The notes: generated by a model from the letters alone, not told the origin. A stretch of DNA of 64,000 bases from Rhodospirillales bacterium (GCA_023145215.1 JAGLED010000004.1:37675-101674); one strand, 5' to 3'; counted from the first letter of the stretch, positions 29,301 through 38,343 are shown. A program made the numbers and translations.

Positions 29301-29358
29301 CGATCTGTTTCGAGCGGTCGATGCGGCCGCCGTCCATAAGGCGATGGGACTGGCTCAT
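26347..29358 (-). CDS. soxA: Sarcosine oxidase alpha subunit
   Basis: MSQSHRLMDGGRIDRSKQIDFYFNGRLMSGYQGDTLASALLANG...; NAD/FAD-binding VVIVGAGPSGLSAARAAA; GcvT C-terminal domain; gene order B-D-A-G. Confidence 0.96.
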   Translation of the reverse strand: MSQSHRLMDGGRIDRSKQIDFYFNGRLMSGYQGDTLASALLANGVNLIGRSFKYHRPRGIVTAGTEEPNALVQLERGARTISNMLATRIPLYEGLDASSVNCWPSPTYDVMAVNGLFHRILPAGFYYKTFMWPVSGWKVYEHFIRRAAGLGKSPEEPDADTYDKMNAHADVVIVGAGPSGLSAARAAAATGARVILVDEQPELGGQLLNEKFEIDDKPATDWVTEVEKELMANPDVTILRHTTAFGYYDHNFLGLLQNRSDNVAYGQDGRTRQRVWRVRAKRVILATGAIERPLIYSDNDRPGCMLASALRAYVNRYGVTPGKRHVIFTNNDDAYRSALDLKAAGAVVACVIDVRKDPSGELVTRAIEAGIEVIDNSAITGVLGTKKIRGVEVMKLTDDGENVTGKARTISCDTIGSSGGWNPVVHLHSHSAGKNTWRDEDGVFVPGDTLQAEAACGAANGSFSLSQALNEGDFAGLDAASKLGMTAKTRPSVAKATSDVEETPWRTLWYIPTTKPAGQRGKHFLDQQNDVTVADVQLAAREGYRSVEHAKRYTTLGMATDQGKTGNIPGHAILSAALGQTIPQTGTTTFRPPYSPVTMGALAGRAVGEFFDPIRRTPMHDWHEQAGCKWEDVSQWRRPWYYPQDGESMQDAVSRECLAVRNAVGMLDATTLGKIDIQGPDAAEFLNRVYTNAWSKLAPGKCRYGLMLGEDGMVMDDGVTSCLAENHYLMTTTSGGAPRVMAWLEEWLQTEWPELKVYLTSVTEQFATLQLAGPNARDLLSEFTTDIDLDPDAFPFMAWRDGTVGGIPARVYRISFTGELSYEINVPASCGLALWTDIMNAGEKYGITPFGTETMHVLRAEKGFIIVGQETDGTVTPIDLGMDWIVSKKKPDFIGKRSLSREDTARDDRKHLVGLRTVDPTEVLPEGGQIVAATRPEPPMDMIGHVTSSYWSAALNHSIALAVVKNGRNRKGDTVYVPLKDKTVACEIVDPIFYDPEGSRMNG

Positions 29359-29663
29359 GATTTCTTGCCCTTCTCGATCATCGCCTTGATTTCCTGGGGC
29401 GGCTGTTCGCCCATCTTGTAGATCGCAAGGATTTCGTTGGTGTGGGTGTTGCGCGCCGCGTTGAACCAGCGCCGGCACCCCGCGGTGTGGACCCAGCGTT
29501 CAAGGTGTACGCCCTTGGTGTTTTTGCGCATGAACAGATAGTCGGCCCATTCGGCGTCCGACAGATTTTCCGGGTTCTCCGGGCGCGCGATGTGTGCTTC
29601 GTGCCCGTACGAGAATTCCGTTTCTTCGCGTTCGCCGCAGAAGGGGCAGGTGATGAGAAACAT
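29355..29663 (-). CDS. soxD: Sarcosine oxidase delta subunit
   Basis: MFLITCPFCGEREETEFSYGHEAHIARPENPENLSDAEWADYLFMRKN, zinc CPFC motif. Confidence 0.96.
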   Translation of the reverse strand: MFLITCPFCGEREETEFSYGHEAHIARPENPENLSDAEWADYLFMRKNTKGVHLERWVHTAGCRRWFNAARNTHTNEILAIYKMGEQPPQEIKAMIEKGKKS

Positions 29664-29676
29664 GTCTGAGCCTCCC

Positions 29677-30927
29677 CTAGTGCGCCACGCCGGCGGCGCC
29701 ATGCTCGTCGATCAGGTAGCCATTGGCGAACCTGTCCAGCGAGAACGCCGCGTTGAGTTCGTGCGGTTCGTCGCGGGCGATGGTGTGCGCGAACACCCAG
29801 CCCGATCCCGGCGTCGCCTTGAACCCGCCGGTGCCCCAGCCGCAGTTGAAATAAAGCCCGTCGACCGGTGTCTTTGAAATGATCGGCGATGCGTCCGGGC
29901 ACGTGTCGACGATGCCGCCCCACTGACGCATGAGCCGCATGCGGCTGAATAGCGGGAACAGCTCGCAGACCGCCGCGATCTGGTCTTCGATGATGTGCAG
30001 GCTGCCGCGCTGCGAATAGCTGTTGTGTGCGTCGATGCCCGCGCCCAGCACAAGTTCGCCCTTGTCGGACTGGCTGACGTAGCAATGCACCGCGCCCGAC
30101 ATCACGACCACGTCGATGATCGGTTTGACCGGGTCGGAGACCATGGCCTGCAACGGATGGCTTTCGATCGGCATGCGGAAACCGGCCATGTCCGACATCA
30201 CGGTACAGTGCCCGGCGACGACGACGCCGACTTTCTTGGCTTTGATCTGACCGCGGTTGGTCTGCACGCCGGTGATCTTGCCGCCCGTGATGTCGAAGCC
30301 GGTCACTTCGCAGTTCTGAATAATGTCGACGCCGCGGGCGTCGGACGCGCGGGCCAGACCCCACGCCACCGCGTCGTGGCGCGCCGTGCCGCCGCGCGGC
30401 TGATAGCTGGAGCCCAGCACCGGATAGCGGATCGTCGGGTCGAGGTTGATGATCGGGACCAGCTTTCTGATTTCTTCGGGGCCGATGTATTCGCCGTCGA
30501 TGCCGTTGAGCTTATTGGCGTAGACGCGGCGCTGGGTGGCCCGCACGTCGCTCAGGCTGTGCGCGAGGTTCAAAACGCCGCGCTGCGACAGCATGATGTT
30601 GTAGTTGATGTCCTGGCTCAGTCCTTCATAGAGCTTGAGGGATTTCTCATACAGAAAGGCGCTCTCGTCCCACAGATAGTTGGAGCGGATGATCGTCGTG
30701 TTGCGGCCCGTGTTGCCGCCGCCGAGCCAGCCTTTTTCCAGAACCGCGACATTGGTGATGCCGTGCTCTTTCGCCAGGTAATAGGCCGTCGCCAGACCGT
30801 GCCCGCCGCCGCCGACGATGACGACATCGTATTCCGGTTTCGGGTCGGGCGAGCGCCACGCCTGCTGCCAGTCGCGATGATAGCCGATCGCGTTGCGAAG
30901 CAGACTGAAGATCGAATATTTCGTCAT
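29677..30927 (-). CDS. soxB: Sarcosine oxidase beta subunit
   Basis: 416 aa; [52 protein letters not shown]. Confidence 0.96.
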   Translation of the reverse strand: MTKYSIFSLLRNAIGYHRDWQQAWRSPDPKPEYDVVIVGGGGHGLATAYYLAKEHGITNVAVLEKGWLGGGNTGRNTTIIRSNYLWDESAFLYEKSLKLYEGLSQDINYNIMLSQRGVLNLAHSLSDVRATQRRVYANKLNGIDGEYIGPEEIRKLVPIINLDPTIRYPVLGSSYQPRGGTARHDAVAWGLARASDARGVDIIQNCEVTGFDITGGKITGVQTNRGQIKAKKVGVVVAGHCTVMSDMAGFRMPIESHPLQAMVSDPVKPIIDVVVMSGAVHCYVSQSDKGELVLGAGIDAHNSYSQRGSLHIIEDQIAAVCELFPLFSRMRLMRQWGGIVDTCPDASPIISKTPVDGLYFNCGWGTGGFKATPGSGWVFAHTIARDEPHELNAAFSLDRFANGYLIDEHGAAGVAH

Positions 30928-31171
30928 ATGGGTCCCTGCCTCAGCGCCTCTTCGGGCGTTCGTCCGCGCGCGCCCCGCACGCGGCTTCGACGTCCACGCT
31001 AGATGTCCTCCTTTCCCATCGTCAAGGGAAGCCGTCTGTCCGTATTGCGACGCCGATCCTCATTTTTACGACCAAGCCCGAAAGGCGGACTACACGGTAA
31101 AGCTGTGATCAAACCGTGATCTCGACATATTGTCGTTCCCTTGCAAGTCGCCACCAGATAATGTGCGGAAC

Positions 31172-32347
31172 ATGTGCTCTTTACGTTATCTGAGAAGCGT
31201 CGTGCTCGGCGCGGCAATCTGGTTTGCGGCGGTATTTCCCGTGTCCGCCCAGGACGCGGGCGGCATGGATCTCGACATCATCAAGGACGTGCCGGGCGGC
31301 TGGACCGATCCGAATGCGCCCGCCGGCGCGGCCGGCGAGGCGCACCCGCTGGCCAAGGACTTCGAAAGCGCGCTGAACGCTTACCGCGATCAGGACTACG
31401 TCCAGGCCCGCGAAAAATGGGGCGCGCTGACCGACGCCGGGCATGGCCTCAGCATGCACAACCTGGCCGTCCTGAAATGGCGCGGGCAGGGCGGGCCGCG
31501 CGAACGCGAACAGGCGCTGGAACTGTTTCGCGACGCGGGACAGAACCAAGTGCCGGAATCGCTGCACGCGCTTGGTGTCGTCTATCTGAAGGGGGCAGGC
31601 GTGCCGCCCGACCCGGCGGAAGCCGTCCGCTATTTCGAGGCCGCGGACGGCCTGGATCATCCGCCGTCGACCTACAACCTGGCGCTCGCGCACCTGAAGG
31701 GGATCGGCGGTGTCGATGACAAGGACATCGGGATGCAGCTGATGCAGAAGGCGGCGGAAGCCGGATTGGCGCGCGCCCAATACGATCTGGGCACGCTGCT
31801 CTATCAGGGGACGTACGGTCCGGCGGACAAGAAAGCCGCGCGCACCTGGTTCGAGCGCGCCGCCGCGGGCGGCGATGCGTTCGGCTATTACAATTTGGCG
31901 CTGATGCAGTTCGCGGGCGAGGGCGGCGGCAAGGATTACCAACGCGCCGTCTTGAATCTGACCGAAGCCGCCGAGATGGGGGCGATCCCGGCGCAGGTGA
32001 AGCTCGCGCACCTGTTGGCGACGGGCGAAGGCGGCATCCGCAAAGACCCGGTCGGCGCCTATGTGTGGTTCACAGTCGCGGGCGCGTTCGGCGCCGACGA
32101 CGCGCTGGAGAATGCCAAGCGGATTTCGCGGACGCTTTCTGAAACCCAGCTCAAGCGCGCCCGGCAGACGGCGGCGGCGTTCCGGCCCAAGCAGCCGCAG
32201 ATCGCCGAAGACACAGCCGAAAACACCGGACCCGCAACAGGCGCCCCAGATATGGTCATCGACAGAACTCCGGGTGCGGACAGCGGCACCCCGTCTGACA
32301 AAGACGCCAAGGCGGCGGACGACCTTCTCAAGTCCCTGGAAAAGTAA
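31172..32347 (+). CDS. SEL1-like repeat protein (exported)
   Basis: Signal peptide then repeated AxxxGxxxAxxxLGxxY...G pattern (PESLHALGVVYLKGAGVPPDPAEAVRYFEAA; ARAQYDLGTLLYQGTYGPADKKAARTWFERAA). Confidence 0.9.
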   Translation: MCSLRYLRSVVLGAAIWFAAVFPVSAQDAGGMDLDIIKDVPGGWTDPNAPAGAAGEAHPLAKDFESALNAYRDQDYVQAREKWGALTDAGHGLSMHNLAVLKWRGQGGPREREQALELFRDAGQNQVPESLHALGVVYLKGAGVPPDPAEAVRYFEAADGLDHPPSTYNLALAHLKGIGGVDDKDIGMQLMQKAAEAGLARAQYDLGTLLYQGTYGPADKKAARTWFERAAAGGDAFGYYNLALMQFAGEGGGKDYQRAVLNLTEAAEMGAIPAQVKLAHLLATGEGGIRKDPVGAYVWFTVAGAFGADDALENAKRISRTLSETQLKRARQTAAAFRPKQPQIAEDTAENTGPATGAPDMVIDRTPGADSGTPSDKDAKAADDLLKSLEK

Positions 32348-32364
32348 GAAGCAGAGACAGCGAT

Positions 32365-32958
32365 ATGCTCAATTTTCTGATCAGGATCCTGAAATTCTCG
32401 ATCAAGGCGGCCATCGTCGTTGCCGGGATCGCCATCGTCATTTCGTATGCGCGCCTGAGTGAGTTCGGCGACATGCGCAAGGAACTCGTCGACAAGATCA
32501 TGAATTCCTATGCCGGGCGGATCGCCATCGATGGAGAGATCGATCTGAACATGTCGTTCCCGCCGAGCGTTTCGATCGAGGGGGTGCGGATCAGGAATTC
32601 GAAATGGGCGTCGAGGCCGGACATGCTGAAGGCCCAGCGGGTCGTCGCCGAGGTCGACCTGATCCCGCTTCTCAGGGGCGACATGGCGGTGCCGCGTCTT
32701 CGGATGATCGGCGTCGACATCATCGTCGAGAGCAAGCGCGACGGCACCACGAACTGGGATGAACTGAACGAGTTCGACACCGCCGCCGGGCCTGCGGGAC
32801 CTGCCGCCCCGGTGATCCTGCCGCAGATCGCGGGCGCATCGGTGACGGTCGCGGGCGGTACGGTCACCGTCGTCAACAGTGCGGCGGGAACGGAAACCGC
32901 GCTGTCGCTCGGCAGCACCACGGTCGAGAGCGGCGGCAACGTCGTGCCGTGTCTGTGA
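32365..32958 (+). CDS. AsmA-family N-terminal-like protein, short/truncated
   Basis: MLNFLIRILKFSIKAAIVVAGIAIVISYARLSEF...GRIAIDGEIDLNMSFPPSVSIEGVRIRNSKWASRPDMLKAQRVVAEVDLIPLLRGDMAVPRLRMIGVDIIVE; only 197 aa. Confidence 0.78.
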   Translation: MLNFLIRILKFSIKAAIVVAGIAIVISYARLSEFGDMRKELVDKIMNSYAGRIAIDGEIDLNMSFPPSVSIEGVRIRNSKWASRPDMLKAQRVVAEVDLIPLLRGDMAVPRLRMIGVDIIVESKRDGTTNWDELNEFDTAAGPAGPAAPVILPQIAGASVTVAGGTVTVVNSAAGTETALSLGSTTVESGGNVVPCL

Positions 32959-32959
32959 G
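32899..32959. repeat. Left copy of 61-bp diverged direct repeat (3' end of AsmA-like gene)
   Basis: Gap-free alignment with 34214-34274, 8 mismatches. Confidence 0.9.
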
Positions 32960-33122
32960 AATGCATGTGATCTCAGGATATCGCATGTGAAATACGTTTC
33001 CGGATTTTGATGAGAGGGCTGGGGGTCCTGTTGCTCCTTGTCAACGGGTATCGGCGTGCGGCTTCCCCTAAGGCGCATTCTCGGTCTATGTTGATGCCGG
33101 AAAGGTTGAAAACCAAAAAACT

Positions 33123-34199
33123 ATGCGCGTGTTTATTTGGACAGTCTTGATTATGGCTGTGGTGGCCATCCCCGTTTCGTCCTCCTTTGCTGACGAGCCG
33201 CCCGCCAGTATCCGCACGGCGGCGGAGAAGGGTGAAACTGTCGCGCAGTTTGAACTTGCGGAGTTCTACTTTCGAACAGAGGCAAACAAGGATTTAACCA
33301 AGGCCCGCCATTGGTACCGGCGCGCGGCTCAAGGGGGTCACGCCAAGGGGCAGGCTCTTTTCGCGTACTTTCTGGATAATGGCTTAGGCGGCGAGGCCGA
33401 TTTCCAGTCTGCTTTGGTATGGTACGAAAAAGCGGTCGCGCGCGGCCAGCACATGGCCGAGTACAACCTAGGTTTGATATACGAGACCGGACGTGGCGTT
33501 GAGAGGGATATCGAACGGGCGGTCAGGTTATACAAGGCTGCGACGCAGGATGTCAGATATTCATTGCCGCAGTTTCGCATTGGGCAGATTTACGAGACCG
33601 GTGCGCTTGGCAAGCCCGATATTGCGAAGGCGATGGAGTGGTATGCATATGCCGCCGAACGGGGATATACACCTGCACAAGAGCGATTGAAGTTGCTTGC
33701 TGAACGGGAAGTCGAAAAAGGCGACGTCGGGGTCATCCTGATGCAGTGCCGTGACAAATCGCTTCCGCCGTTCGATCGGATCGACGCCTGCACCAGCGTC
33801 ATTGGTGATGACGAGGCGACGGAGAATGAAATAGGAAAAGCGCTTGTTAGCCGAGCGATCACCCGCAAACAGGTGGGAGAGTTCGGAGCCGCAATCCGTG
33901 ACTACACGAGGATTGTGACAATGCGCCCCGAAGCATCATCGGCATTCTACAATCGTGGCAACATTCATCAGACAATCGGCAATTTCGATCTGGCATTGAG
34001 TGACTATAACGAAACTATCCGATTGCAACCCGATCACGCCAAGGCCTTCGCAAACCGGGGCATACTGTTCGAGAAGCTCGACCGCGAAAGTGACGCGGCT
34101 AGGGATTTTCAGCACGCTTATGATCTTGGGCTGCGTGAAGATCTGCTGCAAAAGAAGATGTCGGCTCATGGGTTAAAGTACGATGTCGAGTACGAGTGA
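33123..34199 (+). CDS. SEL1/TPR repeat protein (exported)
   Basis: 358 aa; KARHWYRRAAQGGHAKGQALFAYFLDNGLGG..., C-terminal TPRs SSAFYNRGNIHQTIGNFDLALSDYNETIRLQPDHAKAFANRG. Confidence 0.9.
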   Translation: MRVFIWTVLIMAVVAIPVSSSFADEPPASIRTAAEKGETVAQFELAEFYFRTEANKDLTKARHWYRRAAQGGHAKGQALFAYFLDNGLGGEADFQSALVWYEKAVARGQHMAEYNLGLIYETGRGVERDIERAVRLYKAATQDVRYSLPQFRIGQIYETGALGKPDIAKAMEWYAYAAERGYTPAQERLKLLAEREVEKGDVGVILMQCRDKSLPPFDRIDACTSVIGDDEATENEIGKALVSRAITRKQVGEFGAAIRDYTRIVTMRPEASSAFYNRGNIHQTIGNFDLALSDYNETIRLQPDHAKAFANRGILFEKLDRESDAARDFQHAYDLGLREDLLQKKMSAHGLKYDVEYE

Positions 34200-34213
34200 G
34201 CCGATGCAGCATG

Positions 34214-34274
34214 GCGCTATCGTTCGACCGCACCACGGTCGAGAGCGGTGGCGACGTCGTGCCATGTTTGTGAG
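34214..34274. repeat. Right copy of 61-bp diverged direct repeat
   Basis: gcgctatcgttcgaccgcaccacggtcgagagcggtggcgacgtcgtgccatgtttgtgag; encodes ALSFDRTTVESGGDVVPCL* vs ALSLGSTTVESGGNVVPCL*. Confidence 0.9.
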
Positions 34275-34333
34275 GGGAGAACGCCGTCGTCGGCGGCAAG
34301 CCGCCAACCGCGTTTCATCCGCCTGAAATCCCG

Positions 34334-34960
34334 TCAGCGGGTGGAGGTGCCTACCTGCATGCGTTCGCGGAAAAAGTCGTGGATCAATTCCATATCGAAG
34401 GCGTCATAGGAAACCATGCTTAGAATCTGCGTGACGTTGCCGTCGTCTCCAAACGGAAGCCGTAAGCACTGATAGCTTTTGCTTTCGTGTAACCCAAAGC
34501 CAAATGTTTCGAACAGTAATGGGTGCTTTTTATCGATGACCTCCGAATATTCCCGGAAGACCTTGGCCGCGACGCTGAAGGGCCTGAGATCGAGCGTTGA
34601 TTTCCCTGTGACATCGTAGCCTTGGATGCGCGTTCGCGCGGTGCCCCAGAAGCGATACCTGAAATCCTGCGGGTAGGGGATGTAATCGACGACGGTACAC
34701 CAGGGTATCGCGTCCGCGGGGATCGCCAGCCAATCCCAATCGCGCCACGCGGGAAGCGGCCCGGTTTTCTTGAGGGCTGTCCAGCTATGAAACGCAACGT
34801 CGAGCGGGGCTGGGAGGTTGACCTCGTCCCCATTTTTCATGACGCTTCGGTAGTTATCTACGATCCCCAAAATACCCATGCCATTCGGTTCCAGAATTTG
34901 ACCGTTCGATGAGTCAGCATGGAACACAAATCGGAGAAGGTCGGACTTGATCTGGGTCAA
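34334..34960 (-). CDS. PAS-like (PAS_5 type) protein
   Basis: 208 aa; FRYRFWGTARTRIQGYDVTGKSTLDLRP...VIDKKHPLLFE...YQCLRLPFGDDGNVTQILSMVSY. Confidence 0.75.
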   Translation of the reverse strand: MTQIKSDLLRFVFHADSSNGQILEPNGMGILGIVDNYRSVMKNGDEVNLPAPLDVAFHSWTALKKTGPLPAWRDWDWLAIPADAIPWCTVVDYIPYPQDFRYRFWGTARTRIQGYDVTGKSTLDLRPFSVAAKVFREYSEVIDKKHPLLFETFGFGLHESKSYQCLRLPFGDDGNVTQILSMVSYDAFDMELIHDFFRERMQVGTSTR

Positions 34961-35041
34961 TCGGTTCCGGCTATCGGGTTCAGCCTTGGACCTATCGGGC
35001 CCGCGCCTGTACCGGCCTGCCGAAAAAGGAGTGTTTTAATT

Positions 35042-35632
35042 ATGAATACGTCGACTGATAAAGTGTCCCGTCCCCCCGTCAGCCGTTTCCCGGTACCGGA
35101 CCTGGTTGATCTGCCGGATGACATTCGCGAACGCATTCTGGCCGTGCAGGAAAAATCCGGCTTCGTGCCGAACGTATTCCTCGTCCTGGCACACCGGCCG
35201 GACGAGTTCAGGGCATTTTTCGCCTACCATGACGCACTGATGGAAAAGCCGGGAAACCTGACCAAGGCCGAGCGCGAGATGATCGTGGTCGCGACCAGTG
35301 CCAGGAACGAATGCCAGTACTGCGTCATCGCGCACGGTGCGATCCTGCGCATCCGAGCCAAGAACCCGCTGATCGCCGATCAGGTTGCGACGAATTACCG
35401 CAAGGCCGATATCACCGCGCGGCAAAAAGCGATGCTCGATTTCGCGATGAAGGTTTCCATGTCGGCGCAACAGGTGGGTGAAGCGGACTTCGACCTATTG
35501 AAAAGTCATGGTTTCGATGAGGAGGATATCTGGGATATCGCCGGAATCTCGGCGTTCTTCGGGATGTCCAACCGGATGGCGAACGTCACCTCGATGCGCC
35601 CGAACGATGAGTTTTATGCGCTGGGTCGGTGA
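35042..35632 (+). CDS. AhpD-like carboxymuconolactone decarboxylase/peroxidase-related protein
   Basis: LTKAEREMIVVATSARNECQYCVIAHGAILR (CxxC-xxxH), FPVPDLVDLPDDIRERI. Confidence 0.9.
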   Translation: MNTSTDKVSRPPVSRFPVPDLVDLPDDIRERILAVQEKSGFVPNVFLVLAHRPDEFRAFFAYHDALMEKPGNLTKAEREMIVVATSARNECQYCVIAHGAILRIRAKNPLIADQVATNYRKADITARQKAMLDFAMKVSMSAQQVGEADFDLLKSHGFDEEDIWDIAGISAFFGMSNRMANVTSMRPNDEFYALGR

Positions 35633-36138
35633 GGGAATGAAGCGCCACCGGCGCCACGATGCCTGTCCCCAATTCCGGATTTCGTCGCCAGCCTGTGAAG
35701 GCCGGGTGCCCGCGGGCACGGATTTTCACCGCGCCGATAATTCAATTAAAAGTCGAATATAATAGGAAAATCCAAGTTGAATAGTTTTGCGGTTTCGCGC
35801 GCCGGCACAACCGTTGAACCCGAAACACGGGGTGGGGAATAAGGTGTTGCGCCCCCTGGATAGGGAAATTTATCAAATAACATCAATGAATTACGCGTGT
35901 ATCGATCCGATTGATAGGTAAATACGTACTAAAAATAGGAGCAACGCTCGACTTAAAACTTACTTGATCGCGTGCAACATGCGCCCAAAGTATATCATTA
36001 GGTTATATCGGCATGTTTTTCACGTTTTAAGGGTGGTTATCTCTGGTGGTGAGGTGCAGGACCTAAATCCTGCAGAAAAATCAGGAAACGTCACCATGCA
36101 CCGCCTACGGAACGTCATCTAACCGGGCAACACGCAAA

Positions 36139-36237
36139 ATGCCTGTAATGACACGCAGCATGCCGGTAACGAGTGTCGGCGTTGGGGTCTGCCGACTGGA
36201 ATGGGAACATTACCGGAGGAGACTGAGAAATGCCTGA
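36139..36237 (+). other. Putative 32-aa leader ORF whose stop overlaps the kaiB start
   Basis: ATG CCT GTA ATG ACA ... CGG AGG AGA CTG AGA AAT GCC TGA; carries the kaiB Shine-Dalgarno (GGAGGAG) inside its coding sequence; no product evidence. Confidence 0.3.
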
Positions 36238-36538
36238 TAGCGGAAGGCCTCACGGCGAACCTTTTTATTTTCGATTATACGTCAACGGCATGAACGGGAA
36301 TTCAAGCCAGGCCGTTGCCAATCTGCAATCGCTGCTCGAGACGCAACTTCCCGAGCAGTTCGATCTTGAAGTTCTCAATATCGTCGAAAATCCCGAAGCG
36401 CTGGACGAAGACGACGTTCTCGCCACGCCAACCCTGATCAAAAAACTTCCCGAACCCGTTTCCCGCCTCTTGGGCGATTTTTCCAACCAAGACGCCGTCC
36501 TCGCCGGCATGGGCCTGCAACCGAAAGCGCAAACCTGA
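36230..36538 (+). CDS. kaiB: KaiB circadian clock-type protein
   Basis: 102 aa; FRLYVNGMNGNSSQAVANLQSLLE...LEVLNIVENPEALDEDDVLATPTLIKKLPEPVSRLLGDFSN (ATPTL, GD-x-SN). Confidence 0.95.
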   Translation: MPDSGRPHGEPFYFRLYVNGMNGNSSQAVANLQSLLETQLPEQFDLEVLNIVENPEALDEDDVLATPTLIKKLPEPVSRLLGDFSNQDAVLAGMGLQPKAQT

Positions 36539-36588
36539 TTTCCGTCGACGGATATTTTGGTGAACCAGAAGGATGAAGGAGTGGAGAC

Positions 36589-38343
36589 ATGGACGAGTCC
36601 GCTCACGGACAGGCGCAGACCAAGACATCAACCAGCGGTGATGGTGCGTCCGGCGGCGCAGCTGTAGATAAGGTGCCGACAGGGATACTCGGACTGGATC
36701 AGATCCTGGGTGGGGGGCTCCCCAAGGGACGCGCCATTCTGGTCGTCGGCAGCGCGGGTAGCGGTAAGACGATCCTGGCGACCGAATTTCTCGCGCGCGG
36801 TGCGCTCGCGCATGACGAGCCCGGGGTGCTCGTGACCTTCGAAGAGTCCATTAACGAACTCAGCGCGAACGCGGCAGGTTTCGGCTGGGACTTCAAGCGC
36901 CTGCAGGAGGAGAAACGCCTGCAGCCGCTGGTGGTCGACCTCTCGGCAGCGGGCGGTATGCAAACCGGCAGTTTTGATCTCGAAGCCCTGTTCGTACGGA
37001 TTGGCAACGCGATAAAGAAGGTTGGCGCTCGGCGTCTGGTGTTGGATGGAATCAACAATCTTCTCGCCAGTTTCAACAACGAGCCGGTCGTCCGTTCGGA
37101 ATTGCTTCGACTGCTGCGCTGGCTCAAGGATCAGGACCTGACCGTGGTCGTGACGGGCGAAGCCGGTGAAGACGGTTGGACGCGGCTCGGCTTCGAAGAA
37201 TACCTGGCCGACGGTCTGATCGCGCTCGATCACCGGGTCGAGGGCAAGGTGGCGAAACGGCTGCTCCGGGTGGTCAAGTGCCGTGGCATTTCTCATTCCA
37301 CGGACGAGTTTCCGTTCCTGATCGCCAAGGACGGCATTTCGCTGTTTCCGGTCAACGCCGCAGACCTCGACTACGACATTTCGGCAGGTGTGGTTGAAAG
37401 CGGGGTTGCCGGTCTGGACGAGATGCTCGGGCACGGCGGGTTCTACAAAGGCAGTGCGATTCTCGTCAGCGGCTCGGCCGGTACCGGGAAGTCGACGCTC
37501 GGCGCGAGTTTCGTGGACGCGGCGTGCCGCCGCGGCGAACGGGCGATCTACTTCACGTTCGAGGAGTCCCCGTCGCAGGTCGTGCGCAATATGAAATCCG
37601 TCGGCATCGACCTCGCGCAATGGCAGGACAAGGGACTGCTCGCCATCCGGGCGACGCGCGCCATGCAGCAGGGGATCGAGAGCCACCTGACCGAGATGCA
37701 GGAAGCGGTCAGGGCGGCGAAACCCAGCGTTGCCTTCGTCGATCCGATTTCCGCGCTTTTACCTGTCGGGACCGAGAACGAGGTGAAGTCGATGATGACG
37801 CGGATGATCGACTATTTCCGTTCCGAGGGCATCACCACGATGATGAGCAACCTTGCGAAAGGTGGCGTATCCGGTGAGGCCGCCGATTTCCACGTCTCGT
37901 CGATGGCGGATACCTGGCTGCTCGTGCGTGTGATCGAGGAAAATGCCGAACGAAACAACATCATTCAGGTGCTGAAATCGCGGGGCATGGATCATTCGCG
38001 TCTGGTGCGCGAGTTCAATTTTACCGACAGCGGCATAGAGATCGTCGATGCTTATATCGGCCTCGACGGGATCGTGATCGGCAGTGCGCGGCACACGGCG
38101 GAGGCGAAAGACAAGCTTCATCGCGAGCGGCGCCGGTCCGACCTGATCAAGAAAAAAGAGGAACTTGCCGAAAAACGCCGCGCCATGGAAGCGCAAGTCG
38201 CCAGGCTTGAAGCGGAACACAAGGCGGAAGAGGAAGCTCTGGCCGTCGAGGCCGAAGCCAACGATCGCCAGGAAGCAATCGAGAATCTGGCCGTCAATGC
38301 CGTCGTTAGCGAGAGAAGCAAATCGACCGGTGACGCGGCGTGA
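36589..38343 (+). CDS. kaiC: KaiC-family double RecA-domain ATPase with extended C-terminal tail
   Basis: 584 aa; two Walker A (GSAGSGKT, GSAGTGKST), FEE motifs in both halves, FHVSSMADTWLLVRV at the phosphosite region; C-terminal charged region HRERRRSDLIKKKEELAEKRRAMEAQVARLEAEHKAEEEALAVEAEANDRQEAIENLA. Confidence 0.96.
   Translation: MDESAHGQAQTKTSTSGDGASGGAAVDKVPTGILGLDQILGGGLPKGRAILVVGSAGSGKTILATEFLARGALAHDEPGVLVTFEESINELSANAAGFGWDFKRLQEEKRLQPLVVDLSAAGGMQTGSFDLEALFVRIGNAIKKVGARRLVLDGINNLLASFNNEPVVRSELLRLLRWLKDQDLTVVVTGEAGEDGWTRLGFEEYLADGLIALDHRVEGKVAKRLLRVVKCRGISHSTDEFPFLIAKDGISLFPVNAADLDYDISAGVVESGVAGLDEMLGHGGFYKGSAILVSGSAGTGKSTLGASFVDAACRRGERAIYFTFEESPSQVVRNMKSVGIDLAQWQDKGLLAIRATRAMQQGIESHLTEMQEAVRAAKPSVAFVDPISALLPVGTENEVKSMMTRMIDYFRSEGITTMMSNLAKGGVSGEAADFHVSSMADTWLLVRVIEENAERNNIIQVLKSRGMDHSRLVREFNFTDSGIEIVDAYIGLDGIVIGSARHTAEAKDKLHRERRRSDLIKKKEELAEKRRAMEAQVARLEAEHKAEEEALAVEAEANDRQEAIENLAVNAVVSERSKSTGDAA

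Noticed and set aside
36095-36123. 8-codon ORF MHRLRNVI upstream of kaiB
   Set aside because: Too short to distinguish from chance.
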